A DNA stretch of 13,038 nucleotides from Methanothrix sp. GTDB taxonomy: Archaea > Halobacteriota > Methanosarcinia > Methanotrichales > Methanotrichaceae. Position numbers and translations under genes: made by a program. The notes below the pieces were generated by a model. The model was not told where the DNA came from. It saw nothing but the letters and a program-made list of their open reading frames with translations, and did not search any database. The stretch lies in assembly GCA_028682845.1 (NCBI GenBank), contig JAJRAT010000123.1, positions 1-13,038 on the forward strand. The letters are read 5' to 3'. The first letter of the stretch is position 1; each line of letters starts with the position of its first letter. Positions 7,901 to 13,038 of this stretch are shown here, piece by piece.

Positions 7901-7921
7901 TGCGGGGCGAAAGTAATCTAT
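7901..7921 (+). repeat. 21-bp dispersed repeat, copy 1 (rpa/nop5 control region)
   Basis: The 21 bases here, with core GCGGGGCGAAAGTAATCTA, are found again exactly and on the opposite strand at 12162-12182. Relative to rpa, the element lies 8 nt upstream of the TATA box, where archaeal activators often bind. Relative to nop5, it would overlap the transcription start. Confidence 0.9.
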
Positions 7922-7939
7922 GCCGTGCAGTCTATGCCG
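7917..7939 (+). repeat. 9-bp direct repeat with 14-bp period upstream of nop5
   Basis: TCTATGCCG occurs at 7917-7925 and 7931-7939, in the presumed leader of nop5. The first copy overlaps the end of the 21-bp dispersed repeat. It could be a pair of protein-binding half sites on one face of the helix or a small duplication. Confidence 0.6.
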
Positions 7940-7961
7940 GATCGTTCGATAAGGAGATTGG

Positions 7962-8840
7962 ATGCAAATTGTTACATGGTTTGGCAAGATCGATCAGGAG
8001 AGCGGCTCGGTCCGGCTGGCCGAAAATACCGATGCGATGATTGAGGAGCTTCTCGCCCTTGACGCTCCTGATATAAATCCCATAGCAACCCCGTCGTCGC
8101 AGCCTGATCTGCGCGCCCTTGCCAAAGAATTCGGCTTTGTGGCCGACGACAACGAGTACAATGCCCGCTTGAGAGAGGTCGCTCTCGCTCTGGTTCATCG
8201 CCGGCTCTCCGCCCTGGTCACGGCGGAGCAGGACCTTCTTCAGGCGGTGGAGGCCCTCGACAACCTGAACCAGGCAGTCAATCTTCTGGACGAGCGGCTT
8301 TACGAGTGGTCCCGCCTGCGCCACCAGGAGATCGTGCACGGAAAGGATCTGGCCCAGGCGCTGTGCGAGGACGAAGCCACCGGCATCCTGGCCCGCGCCA
8401 TCCTCAACCTTCGAGAGTCGCGCTCTTCCATGGAAAAAGAGGTAATCGATGCTGTGCAGGCCATCGCCCCCAGCCTCTCCGACCTGGCCGGTCCCATCCT
8501 GGCGGCAAGGCTCATCTCTCGATCGGGCAGCCTGCGCCGTCTGGCCGAGCTGCCTTCCAGCAGCATCCAGGTCATGGGAGCAGAAAAATCCCTATTCAAG
8601 CACCTGAACGGCCATGCCCCGTCTCCCAAGCACGGCATCATCTACCGCCACCCATCCGTGATCGGAGCCCCCAAGAAGCTACGCGGCAAAGTCTCCCGCG
8701 CCCTGGCGGGAAAGCTGGCCATTGCCGCCAGGCTGGACGCCTACGGCGGCAGCCCGACGCCTGAACTGAAGATCGGCCTGGAAAAGCGCCTGGCAGACAT
8801 AAGAAAGAGGGGGCGGAATGCTCATCGGCCCAAAAGCTAA
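7962..8840 (+). CDS. nop5: Nop5, C/D-box ribonucleoprotein core protein
   Basis: A 292-residue Nop5/Nop56/58 protein, scaffold of the box C/D RNP that guides 2'-O-methylation of rRNA and tRNA. It bridges L7Ae and fibrillarin. The N-terminal fibrillarin-binding domain is about 1-85, a shortened coiled coil about 85-170, and the RNA-binding Nop domain about 170-265. The family signature is visible: LISRSGSLRRLAELPSSSIQ, GAEKSLFKHLNG, PKHGIIYRHP and RGKVSRALAGKLAIAARLDAYGG. The C-terminus is basic. The ATG at 7962 has AAGGAG 5 nt upstream. In many archaea the fibrillarin gene follows directly, but here a secreted protein gene does, so fibrillarin must be elsewhere. The coiled coil lacks the common EWYxLHFPEL stretch, reading EWSRLRHQEIVHG instead. 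Confidence 0.95.
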   Translation: MQIVTWFGKIDQESGSVRLAENTDAMIEELLALDAPDINPIATPSSQPDLRALAKEFGFVADDNEYNARLREVALALVHRRLSALVTAEQDLLQAVEALDNLNQAVNLLDERLYEWSRLRHQEIVHGKDLAQALCEDEATGILARAILNLRESRSSMEKEVIDAVQAIAPSLSDLAGPILAARLISRSGSLRRLAELPSSSIQVMGAEKSLFKHLNGHAPSPKHGIIYRHPSVIGAPKKLRGKVSRALAGKLAIAARLDAYGGSPTPELKIGLEKRLADIRKRGRNAHRPKS

Positions 8841-8848
8841 GGATCAGA

Positions 8849-8893
8849 TTTATATTCAAAGTACCATCATCTAACCTGTTAAGGATTGAGGTG
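8849..8893 (+). promoter_or_regulatory. Promoter and ribosome-binding site of the secreted-protein gene
   Basis: TTTATATT at 8849-8856 is a good TATA box just after the nop5 stop. GAGGTG at 8888-8893 is a strong Shine-Dalgarno 5 nt before the ATG at 8899. The predicted leader is about 20-25 nt, so the gene is expected to be transcribed independently of nop5. Confidence 0.6.
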
Positions 8894-8898
8894 CGCAG

Positions 8899-9528
8899 AT
8901 GAAATGGTTGCCAGGATTGGTGTTGATTGCGGCTCTATGCATTGCCGGTGTCGTTTTGCTCGTTCCCACTGTCGGCGCAGTGCCTCAAAACCTCACCGAG
9001 CACTCTTGGATCTATAACCAGGGCTACATGGACGACTCGCGCATCTACCAAACCCAATACGGCTATGCCGGGCAAAAGCTTGTGACCGGCACCAGAGGCA
9101 CGGGAACCGTTTCGCGCTCCATTGACGCCTCCGTGTATGGCGGCTATGAGGACGGCTACAATGAGATCAGCATGAACGAATGGGGCGTCTGGCAGAATAA
9201 ACCCTCCACATTCACGCAGTCTCTGACGCAAAGCGACCTCAAGAATGCCCTTTGTGCCAAGAATTATCAAGTAGGCTCAGTCTATTCTGAGAGCTACTCC
9301 AATATCAGGGATCTGGTTAAGGACACGTCCATAGCCCAAACCGATGAGAATTCCGTTTACGATATCAAGACAGAGATTCAGGGTACCGCCAAGATAGGAG
9401 CCCGCGTGCAAAAGAGTTCCAGCTCCGTCGCTGCATACTCGATGAGCGGAACCTACATGGGCTACACGAACATCCACCTGACACTGGAAACCGGCAACGC
9501 ATCCATTCTGACACTGCCGTGCCCCTGA
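8899..9528 (+). CDS. Secreted beta-rich protein of unknown function
   Basis: A 209-residue protein with a clear signal sequence: MK, a hydrophobic stretch at about 4-22, and a likely cleavage after VGA (about residue 27). The mature part is rich in Tyr, Ser, Thr, Gly and Asn with alternating polar patterns (GTRGTGTVSRSIDASVYGG, SVAAYSMSGTYMGYTNIHLT), suggesting an all-beta fold outside the cell. Two Cys remain in the mature part (C119, C208) and could pair. No C-terminal membrane anchor, protease or binding motif is seen. It has its own TATA box and a strong ribosome-binding site, and its 3' end converges on alaX. I recall similar secreted families as lineage-specific in acetate-using methanogens, but no function is known to me. 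Confidence 0.82.
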   Translation: MKWLPGLVLIAALCIAGVVLLVPTVGAVPQNLTEHSWIYNQGYMDDSRIYQTQYGYAGQKLVTGTRGTGTVSRSIDASVYGGYEDGYNEISMNEWGVWQNKPSTFTQSLTQSDLKNALCAKNYQVGSVYSESYSNIRDLVKDTSIAQTDENSVYDIKTEIQGTAKIGARVQKSSSSVAAYSMSGTYMGYTNIHLTLETGNASILTLPCP

Positions 9529-9634
9529 AGCGCGGCAAATCCCAGGCTTTTTGGCTTAGGATTTCTTCAGAATCGGCCCGATGTCCAAAATCCGTAAAAT
9601 CCGGACGTTCAATGTTCATGGGACTGCAAAAAAA

Positions 9635-10348
9635 TTAGCCGTCCAGCGCAAAGTACACGCGCCGGTTTGCCTTTCCTTTGTTCTCGGCCTTTATCATCCT
9701 GATCTTTCCGATCTCGCCTGTCCTCTGCACATGAGTTCCGCCGCACGCTTGCAGATCGACGCCCTCGATCTCCACCACTCTGATCACCTCACGATCGGGA
9801 ACAGTCATGGCCAGGCGCACCAGATCCGGTATGGCCAGTGCCTCGGAGCGGGGAAGGATTTTTGTTGAAACCGGATGGTCCTCGGCTATGATGCGGTTGG
9901 CCTTCTCCACATATTCAGACATCCTGGCCTTGTCGAAGTTCTCCAGGCTGAAGTCAACCCTGGAACGAGACACTTCTATCTGATTGCCTGTTATCTTCGC
10001 GCCCGTCTCCTTGAAGATCACGGCGCTGAGAATGTGGCAGGCGGTGTGGCTCTGCATGAAGCGGTAGCGCCTCTCCCAGTTCAAGACGGCATGGACTTCG
10101 TCCCCCGTTAACAAGCCCGCCCGATCCAGAATATGTACGACGCCACCATGGGCGGGCTCAACCCGCAATACCTTGAATTCCTCATCGCCACGAATTATCG
10201 ATCCGAGGTCGGAGGGTTGGCCTCCGGATATGGGATAAAATCCGGTTTTATCGAGAACTATGCACTCTTCCGACGCCTCCGTTACGGTGGCGTCAAAGTC
10301 TTTGAGATAGCTGTTCTCCAAATAGATCAAGGAATTATACCGGGACAT
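9635..10348 (-). CDS. alaX: AlaX, stand-alone alanyl-tRNA editing hydrolase
   Basis: A 237-residue trans-editing protein that hydrolyses misacylated Ser-tRNA(Ala) (and possibly Gly-tRNA(Ala)). It corresponds to the editing domain of alanyl-tRNA synthetase with a short N-terminal beta-barrel. The N-terminal part has DKTGFYPISGGQPSDLG (33-49), the glycine-rich motif of AlaX-M proteins. Zinc ligands are seen in MQSHTACH (H101, H105) and ACGGTH (C202, H206). Length fits AlaX-M, without the C-terminal extension of AlaX-L. The ATG at 10348 is preceded by GGAGGT, but at a long 12-nt spacing; no other in-frame start lies between. Only 29 bp separate it from the divergent gene to the right. It converges with the secreted-protein gene over a 106-bp spacer. 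Confidence 0.93.
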   Translation of the reverse strand: MSRYNSLIYLENSYLKDFDATVTEASEECIVLDKTGFYPISGGQPSDLGSIIRGDEEFKVLRVEPAHGGVVHILDRAGLLTGDEVHAVLNWERRYRFMQSHTACHILSAVIFKETGAKITGNQIEVSRSRVDFSLENFDKARMSEYVEKANRIIAEDHPVSTKILPRSEALAIPDLVRLAMTVPDREVIRVVEIEGVDLQACGGTHVQRTGEIGKIRMIKAENKGKANRRVYFALDG

Positions 10349-10422
10349 TGATATACTTAGACCTCCTTTTCACTACTATGCCTACAGAGGAGTACAGAGG
10401 CCGCCGGACAGAGATATATTTT
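10332..10422. promoter_or_regulatory. Overlapping divergent promoters of alaX and the wHTH/coiled-coil gene
   Basis: On the plus strand AATTATACC (10332-10340) could be the TATA box for the gene starting at 10378, leaving a leader of about 15 nt without a Shine-Dalgarno. On the minus strand AAAATATATC (10413-10422) could serve alaX, with its GGAGGT at 10361-10366. Each TATA would lie inside the other gene, so the two transcripts would overlap by tens of nt. Confidence 0.35.
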
Positions 10423-10884
10423 CCCTCCGAAGATTTTTTGAAGAAGTGGAAGGGGTGGGCCAAGGCGGCGAAGACACCCCTATCGTCTTGGATTTTTGAG
10501 ACTGTCGAGCGAGTAATGGACGACTCCGGTGAGCCCATCCAGGATATCGCAAAAGAGAGGTCCTCTCTTCAGGATGAAAATCGGAAGCTTCGCCGGGATT
10601 TGGAAAATGCTACAAAGCTCATGGAGGCCTATAAAACTGAAGCCTTCAACCTGCGCAATGAGATCTTCCTGCAGAAGGATCTGCGGGGTAGAGGACAGTT
10701 CGATGATCGCCTGGTCGCTGTCCTTCGTCGCGGGGGTGTCTGGCGCTCTCGGGACCTTCTCAAGGAGCTCGATGTGGATGCAAAGGATGTTGATGCCATT
10801 CAGATCGTGGTTAAGCAGCTGCAAACCCTCCAGGATATTGGGATTGTGCAGGAAGGCTCTAATGGCTGGAGGTGGGTAGGCTGA
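10378..10884 (+). CDS. Putative DNA-binding protein: N-terminal helical domain, coiled coil, C-terminal winged helix
   Basis: A 168-residue protein from the ATG at 10378; the frame is open further up to a TTG at 10348, but that start would overlap alaX. Residues about 8-48 (RRTEIYFPSEDFLKKWKGWAKAAKTPLSSWIFETVERVM) look like a ribbon-helix-helix-type segment: a strand then two helices. Residues about 53-100 are a heptad-rich coiled coil. Residues about 108-168 form a compact winged helix, with DDRLVAVLRRGGVWRSRDLLKELDV and a final wing-like GIVQEGSNGWRWVG. The stop lies within the start region of the integrase gene, so the two form one operon. A role in regulating or assisting recombination is inferred from this linkage. 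No named family recognised. Confidence 0.82.
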   Translation: MPTEEYRGRRTEIYFPSEDFLKKWKGWAKAAKTPLSSWIFETVERVMDDSGEPIQDIAKERSSLQDENRKLRRDLENATKLMEAYKTEAFNLRNEIFLQKDLRGRGQFDDRLVAVLRRGGVWRSRDLLKELDVDAKDVDAIQIVVKQLQTLQDIGIVQEGSNGWRWVG

Positions 10885-11879
10885 GATCCATTGTTTCTGA
10901 CAAATTGCCGAATCACCTTGAAATGACGCCTATGGGTCCGGCCCGCCCGCATGAAGAAGATTTGGCAAAAATCGACTTGGATGCATTCTATCGAGATCTG
11001 CAACTTCGCGGCCTGGCGAAGGTTACAAGAGATGTCACTAAAAGGATCGTGCGACGGTATTGTGCATGGTCGCTGTCTAGGGGCGTAGATCCAAAGGAGT
11101 CTCAGCGCGAGGATCTTCTGGAGTACCTGGGAGATATGCGAGCCCGGGAATTGGGGCAAACCTCTCTGCGGAAAGTGTTTTCATGTCTTTCTGTATGGTT
11201 TGCGTACCTCGAAGAGGTCGGAGAGATAGAACGAAATCCTGTACCGCCCATTCAGAAAAAATATCTGCGCAGTTATAAGGATGAAGTTCGACAGCGCCAG
11301 CTAATTTCCGTAGAGGAAGCTGCAAAAATGATTGGAGCAACGGTCGACACCAGAGACCGCGCAATTCTGATGCTGCTCTTCAAGACAGGCATCAGACGGA
11401 CTGAGCTTACGACGCTGGATCTGGATGATATAGACTTGCATGATCTGACCCTTATGTTGAAGCCCACCGCGAAGCGAAGCAATCGAGATCTCTTTATTGA
11501 TGTCGAGACAGCTCTTGTTCTACAGCGGTGGCTCCGCCAGAGAGAGATGAGTTACATAAAACACGGGGCCGAACGGGCGCTATTTATTGGACACGACGGA
11601 TGCCGCCTTCAGGGCACTGGCGTAGTCAATGCTGTGACGCAAGCTGCAGAACGCGTGGGGCTACACAACAGAAAATCGAAGCGTCTGGACGAGCACTTCA
11701 CACCTCACTGCTGTCGCCATTGGTTTACAACGCACCTGCGGCGTGCCGGCATGCCGCGTGAGTTCATCCAGGAGCTGCGAGGCGACGTACGGAGAGAAGC
11801 GATCGATATCTATGATCACATTGACAGAAAAGAGTTGAAGGAAAGTTATCTGGCGCATATACCGCAGCTGGGAGTGTAA
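10872..11879 (+). CDS. Tyrosine recombinase/integrase (archaeal XerC/D-like)
   Basis: A phage-integrase-family recombinase, up to 335 residues. A SAM-like core-binding domain (about 30-125) precedes the catalytic domain (about 140-330). Catalytic residues: R175 in KTGIRRTEL, K201 in TAKRSNRDLFID, H279 and R282 in PHCCRHWF, and the nucleophile Y314 in AIDIYDHID. The usual second His before the Tyr is replaced by Asp in ELRGDVRREA (D305), a variant I associate with haloarchaeal and methanogen integrases. The start is unsure: GTG 10872 overlaps the upstream gene by 13 nt but has GGAGG right on top of it, while ATG 10923 has no Shine-Dalgarno. It would cut and join specific DNA sites, either as an element integrase or a domesticated recombinase. 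No att site or tRNA gene is visible nearby. Confidence 0.93.
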   Translation: MGRLRSIVSDKLPNHLEMTPMGPARPHEEDLAKIDLDAFYRDLQLRGLAKVTRDVTKRIVRRYCAWSLSRGVDPKESQREDLLEYLGDMRARELGQTSLRKVFSCLSVWFAYLEEVGEIERNPVPPIQKKYLRSYKDEVRQRQLISVEEAAKMIGATVDTRDRAILMLLFKTGIRRTELTTLDLDDIDLHDLTLMLKPTAKRSNRDLFIDVETALVLQRWLRQREMSYIKHGAERALFIGHDGCRLQGTGVVNAVTQAAERVGLHNRKSKRLDEHFTPHCCRHWFTTHLRRAGMPREFIQELRGDVRREAIDIYDHIDRKELKESYLAHIPQLGV

Positions 11880-11917
11880 GCGTTCGATAGCTTCCGAAGG
11901 GCCTCGAAGGTGGGGAG

Positions 11918-12133
11918 CTACATCAAGCTTACGACATCACTCGCATCTATTCCAATTCTGCCTTCCTTGACCAGTTCAGCAAGAATGGGATCCAAGAGAA
12001 CATATCTTATTCTCGCTCTTGCCATAAGCTTACCTCGCTCCATTCTTCCTCCGCAGCTGACGAGTACCCAAAGGACACGATCACGCGGAGACTGCGGAAT
12101 GCCGGCTCTCTTCATCATTTCCAGAACTGCCAC
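11918..12133 (-). CDS. Small winged-helix protein, paralogue A
   Basis: A 71-residue protein, probably a minimal winged helix-turn-helix: helix 1 in SPRDRVLWVLVSCGGRM, helix 2 in RGKLMARARI, recognition helix and wing in LDPILAELVKEGRI. It aligns along most of its length with the 60-residue product of the divergent gene 88 bp to the right (RDRVLW, GGR, R.R, IL..L..EGRI). The start is GTG 12133 with AAGAAGGT upstream; an internal ATG six codons later is possible. It converges with the integrase gene, 38 bp away. Function unknown; by analogy it may be a transcription factor. Confidence 0.68.
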   Translation of the reverse strand: MAVLEMMKRAGIPQSPRDRVLWVLVSCGGRMERGKLMARARIRYVLLDPILAELVKEGRIGIDASDVVSLM

Positions 12134-12161
12134 CAGACCTTCTTCTTAATTTGAGATATGA

Positions 12162-12182
12162 ATAGATTACTTTCGCCCCGCA
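12162..12182 (-). repeat. 21-bp dispersed repeat, copy 2 (between small winged-helix genes)
   Basis: Exact reverse complement of 7901-7921. It lies 28 nt upstream of the GTG of paralogue A and 39 nt upstream of the ATG of paralogue B. On the plus strand it is followed, 9-10 nt on, by a weak TATA-like CTCTTATCC (12191-12199) about 25 nt before paralogue B, mirroring the layout at rpa. Confidence 0.9.
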
Positions 12183-12221
12183 TGCCTCAGGCTCTTATCC
12201 CATCAAAGCTCCTCTCTCAAT

Positions 12222-12404
12222 ATGCATTCAACTCAAACCGCGCGCGATAGGGTCCTTTGGGCTATTGCAAACTCAGGCGGAAGGCTGGATCGTAATAGTT
12301 TGCGGAAGCGTTCGCGGGTGAACTCATCCGAACTTATGGATATCCTAAACAGCCTCGCACGCGAAGGCAGGATAAAGCCATCTCGAGAGGATTTGTTATT
12401 TTGA
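12222..12404 (+). CDS. Small winged-helix protein, paralogue B
   Basis: A 60-residue protein with helices ARDRVLWAIANSGGRL, DRNSLRKRSRV and SSELMDILNSLAREGRI, a compact winged-helix core that is clearly paralogous to the gene at 11918-12133. It is very basic in the middle, as expected for DNA binding. The ATG at 12222 has no Shine-Dalgarno; the TATA-like sequence about 25 nt upstream suggests a nearly leaderless message. A T tract 180 nt downstream may end its transcript. Coding is supported mainly by the paralogy, since such a short frame alone would be weak evidence. Confidence 0.66.
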   Translation: MHSTQTARDRVLWAIANSGGRLDRNSLRKRSRVNSSELMDILNSLAREGRIKPSREDLLF

Positions 12405-12525
12405 TGTTTGGGTCTTCTGATGCAATTTCCGGCGCGGCATCCGGGCATCCCGCGCAGGAAAACATATCCAACGCCATGGGCGGGTTAGACACCTTACCAT
12501 GCTTTTAACGCCTCTTTGCATCAGA

Positions 12526-12580
12526 TGCATAAGGTAAAAAAATGCAGAATAGGCCTCATGCTCGCTGCACAAGGCAAAAC
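12526..12580 (+). repeat. Imperfect 15-bp direct repeat, 40-bp period
   Basis: TGCATAAGGTAAAAA (12526-12540) and TGCACAAGGCAAAAC (12566-12580) agree at 12 of 15 positions. Both precede or follow short homopolymer runs in the spacer between two convergent genes. Function unknown. Confidence 0.5.
12536..12542 (-). terminator. T7 tract downstream of the right-edge gene
   Basis: Seven consecutive T on the minus strand, about 67 nt after the stop of the gene at 12609. This is a plausible intrinsic archaeal terminator. A possible hairpin (ACCTTA...ATGC with GCATAAGGT, 12491-12535) lies just beyond it. Confidence 0.35.
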
Positions 12581-12582
12581 TC

Positions 12583-12589
12583 TTTTTTT
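12583..12589 (+). terminator. T7 tract downstream of winged-helix paralogue B
   Basis: Seven consecutive T on the plus strand, in the spacer after paralogue B and before the convergent right-edge gene. Placement fits a T-tract terminator; the two opposing terminators would leave convergent transcripts overlapping by about 40 nt. Confidence 0.35.
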
Positions 12590-12608
12590 CGGGGCCGTCT
12601 AACTCATC

Positions 12609-13038
12609 TCATGTGGTCTTCAGATCCTTTTGATTGCCTATTTTAACAGTATCAAGCTTGTGCTGCGGCTCCGGCAGATCCTTTTTCTTAACAGACCTGC
12701 TGAGTCTTTTCTTCTTCTTGCTCGATTGCGCCACAGGGCTTGCTTCCGATCCGGAATAAACAGTGGGCAGACAGAGCTTTATGCCGTCGAAAGCGAATTG
12801 ATTGAAGTCCAGGGCGAACTCTACAGATCCTGGTGTCAGATTGATTGTGAGTTCCATAATCTCCGGTGGAATCTTCTTGCCCCCTTCCGCCTCAACAATG
12901 GCTGCCATCTCTTCTCTTCTGAGCTGATCGCTTGGAAGGAGCACCATGAGCCTCTTGAGTTGGGTTAACGAAATTGAACCCCATGACCCCTTTGGGATCA
13001 CGGCCCCCTGATCAAGTGGATACAATAGTCCCACAAAG
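12609..13038 (-). CDS. Unrecognised protein with basic C-terminal tail, partial (5' end outside window)
   Basis: The frame is open from its TGA at 12609-12611 to the right edge. A GTG at 13034 is available, but the frame continues above it, so the true start is probably outside. Visible residues show an alpha/beta segment (SLTQLKRLMVLLPSDQLRREEMAAIVEAEGG), a strand-rich part (IMELTINLTPGSVEFALDFNQFAF) and a Lys-rich, likely disordered tail (SSKKKKRLSRSVKKK followed by polar residues). The tail could bind nucleic acid, but that is a guess. No family recognised. Codon phase and composition look normal for the window. Confidence 0.62.
   Translation of the reverse strand, partial: FVGLLYPLDQGAVIPKGSWGSISLTQLKRLMVLLPSDQLRREEMAAIVEAEGGKKIPPEIMELTINLTPGSVEFALDFNQFAFDGIKLCLPTVYSGSEASPVAQSSKKKKRLSRSVKKKDLPEPQHKLDTVKIGNQKDLKTT

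Noticed and set aside
7932..8339. A minus-strand frame opposite the start of nop5
   Set aside because: It is a shadow of nop5, whose family motifs are unmistakable.
7901..12182. The two 21-bp copies as attachment sites or terminal repeats of one mobile element
   Set aside because: They would enclose nop5 and alaX, which are core genes, and they are inverted rather than direct. A regulatory role fits better, though a dispersed repeat is not excluded.
12401..12432. Possible box C/D guide RNA (TGATGT followed by CTGATG)
   Set aside because: The C box does not match RTGATGA, there is no convincing C'/D' pair, and spacing is poor.
1..13038. tRNA, rRNA or CRISPR array
   Set aside because: No cloverleaf, rRNA signature or regularly spaced direct repeats were seen on either strand.

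Overview
The window looks like a euryarchaeal chromosome, most likely a methanogen of the Methanothrix (Methanosaeta) type. The evidence is a complete topoisomerase VI gene pair, an archaeal single-stranded-DNA-binding protein (RPA) with its associated OB-fold protein, Nop5, a stand-alone AlaX, TATA-type promoters, and Shine-Dalgarno motifs of the GGAGGTGATC type. The order-level placement is inference from gene content; no rRNA or tRNA is present to confirm it.

Positions 1-2.5 kb hold peripheral genes. A minus-strand gene runs off the left edge and encodes a short beta-rich domain followed by a very acidic, repeat-expanded region. Next come a Trm112-like zinc protein, a tiny coiled-coil protein on the plus strand, and a metal-dependent amidohydrolase whose stop codon lies inside a 14-bp tandem repeat.

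Positions 2.5-7.8 kb are a minus-strand DNA-maintenance block. Read 5' to 3' it is rpa, its associated protein gene, a promoter, a stand-alone RAM (Lrp/AsnC ligand-binding) protein, top6B, top6A and the amidohydrolase. Intergenic gaps in the two pairs rpa/RPA-associated and top6B/top6A are 3 nt each, with good Shine-Dalgarno motifs inside the preceding genes, which indicates translational coupling. The rpa gene has two tandem, nearly identical OB folds that look recently homogenised.

Positions 7.83-7.96 kb are a divergent control region between rpa and nop5. It carries a 21-bp sequence repeated exactly, in inverted orientation, 4.26 kb away between two divergent small winged-helix genes that are paralogues of each other. 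In both places it lies just upstream of a TATA-like element. This possible shared operator is the most interesting signal I see.

Positions 8-10.35 kb contain nop5 (without fibrillarin next to it), a secreted beta-rich protein of unknown role, and the tRNA-editing protein AlaX.

Positions 10.35-13.04 kb look like accessory DNA. An integrase-type tyrosine recombinase overlaps an upstream gene for a DNA-binding protein with a predicted coiled coil and a C-terminal winged helix. The two small winged-helix paralogues, a repeat- and T-tract-rich spacer, and an unrecognised gene running off the right edge follow.
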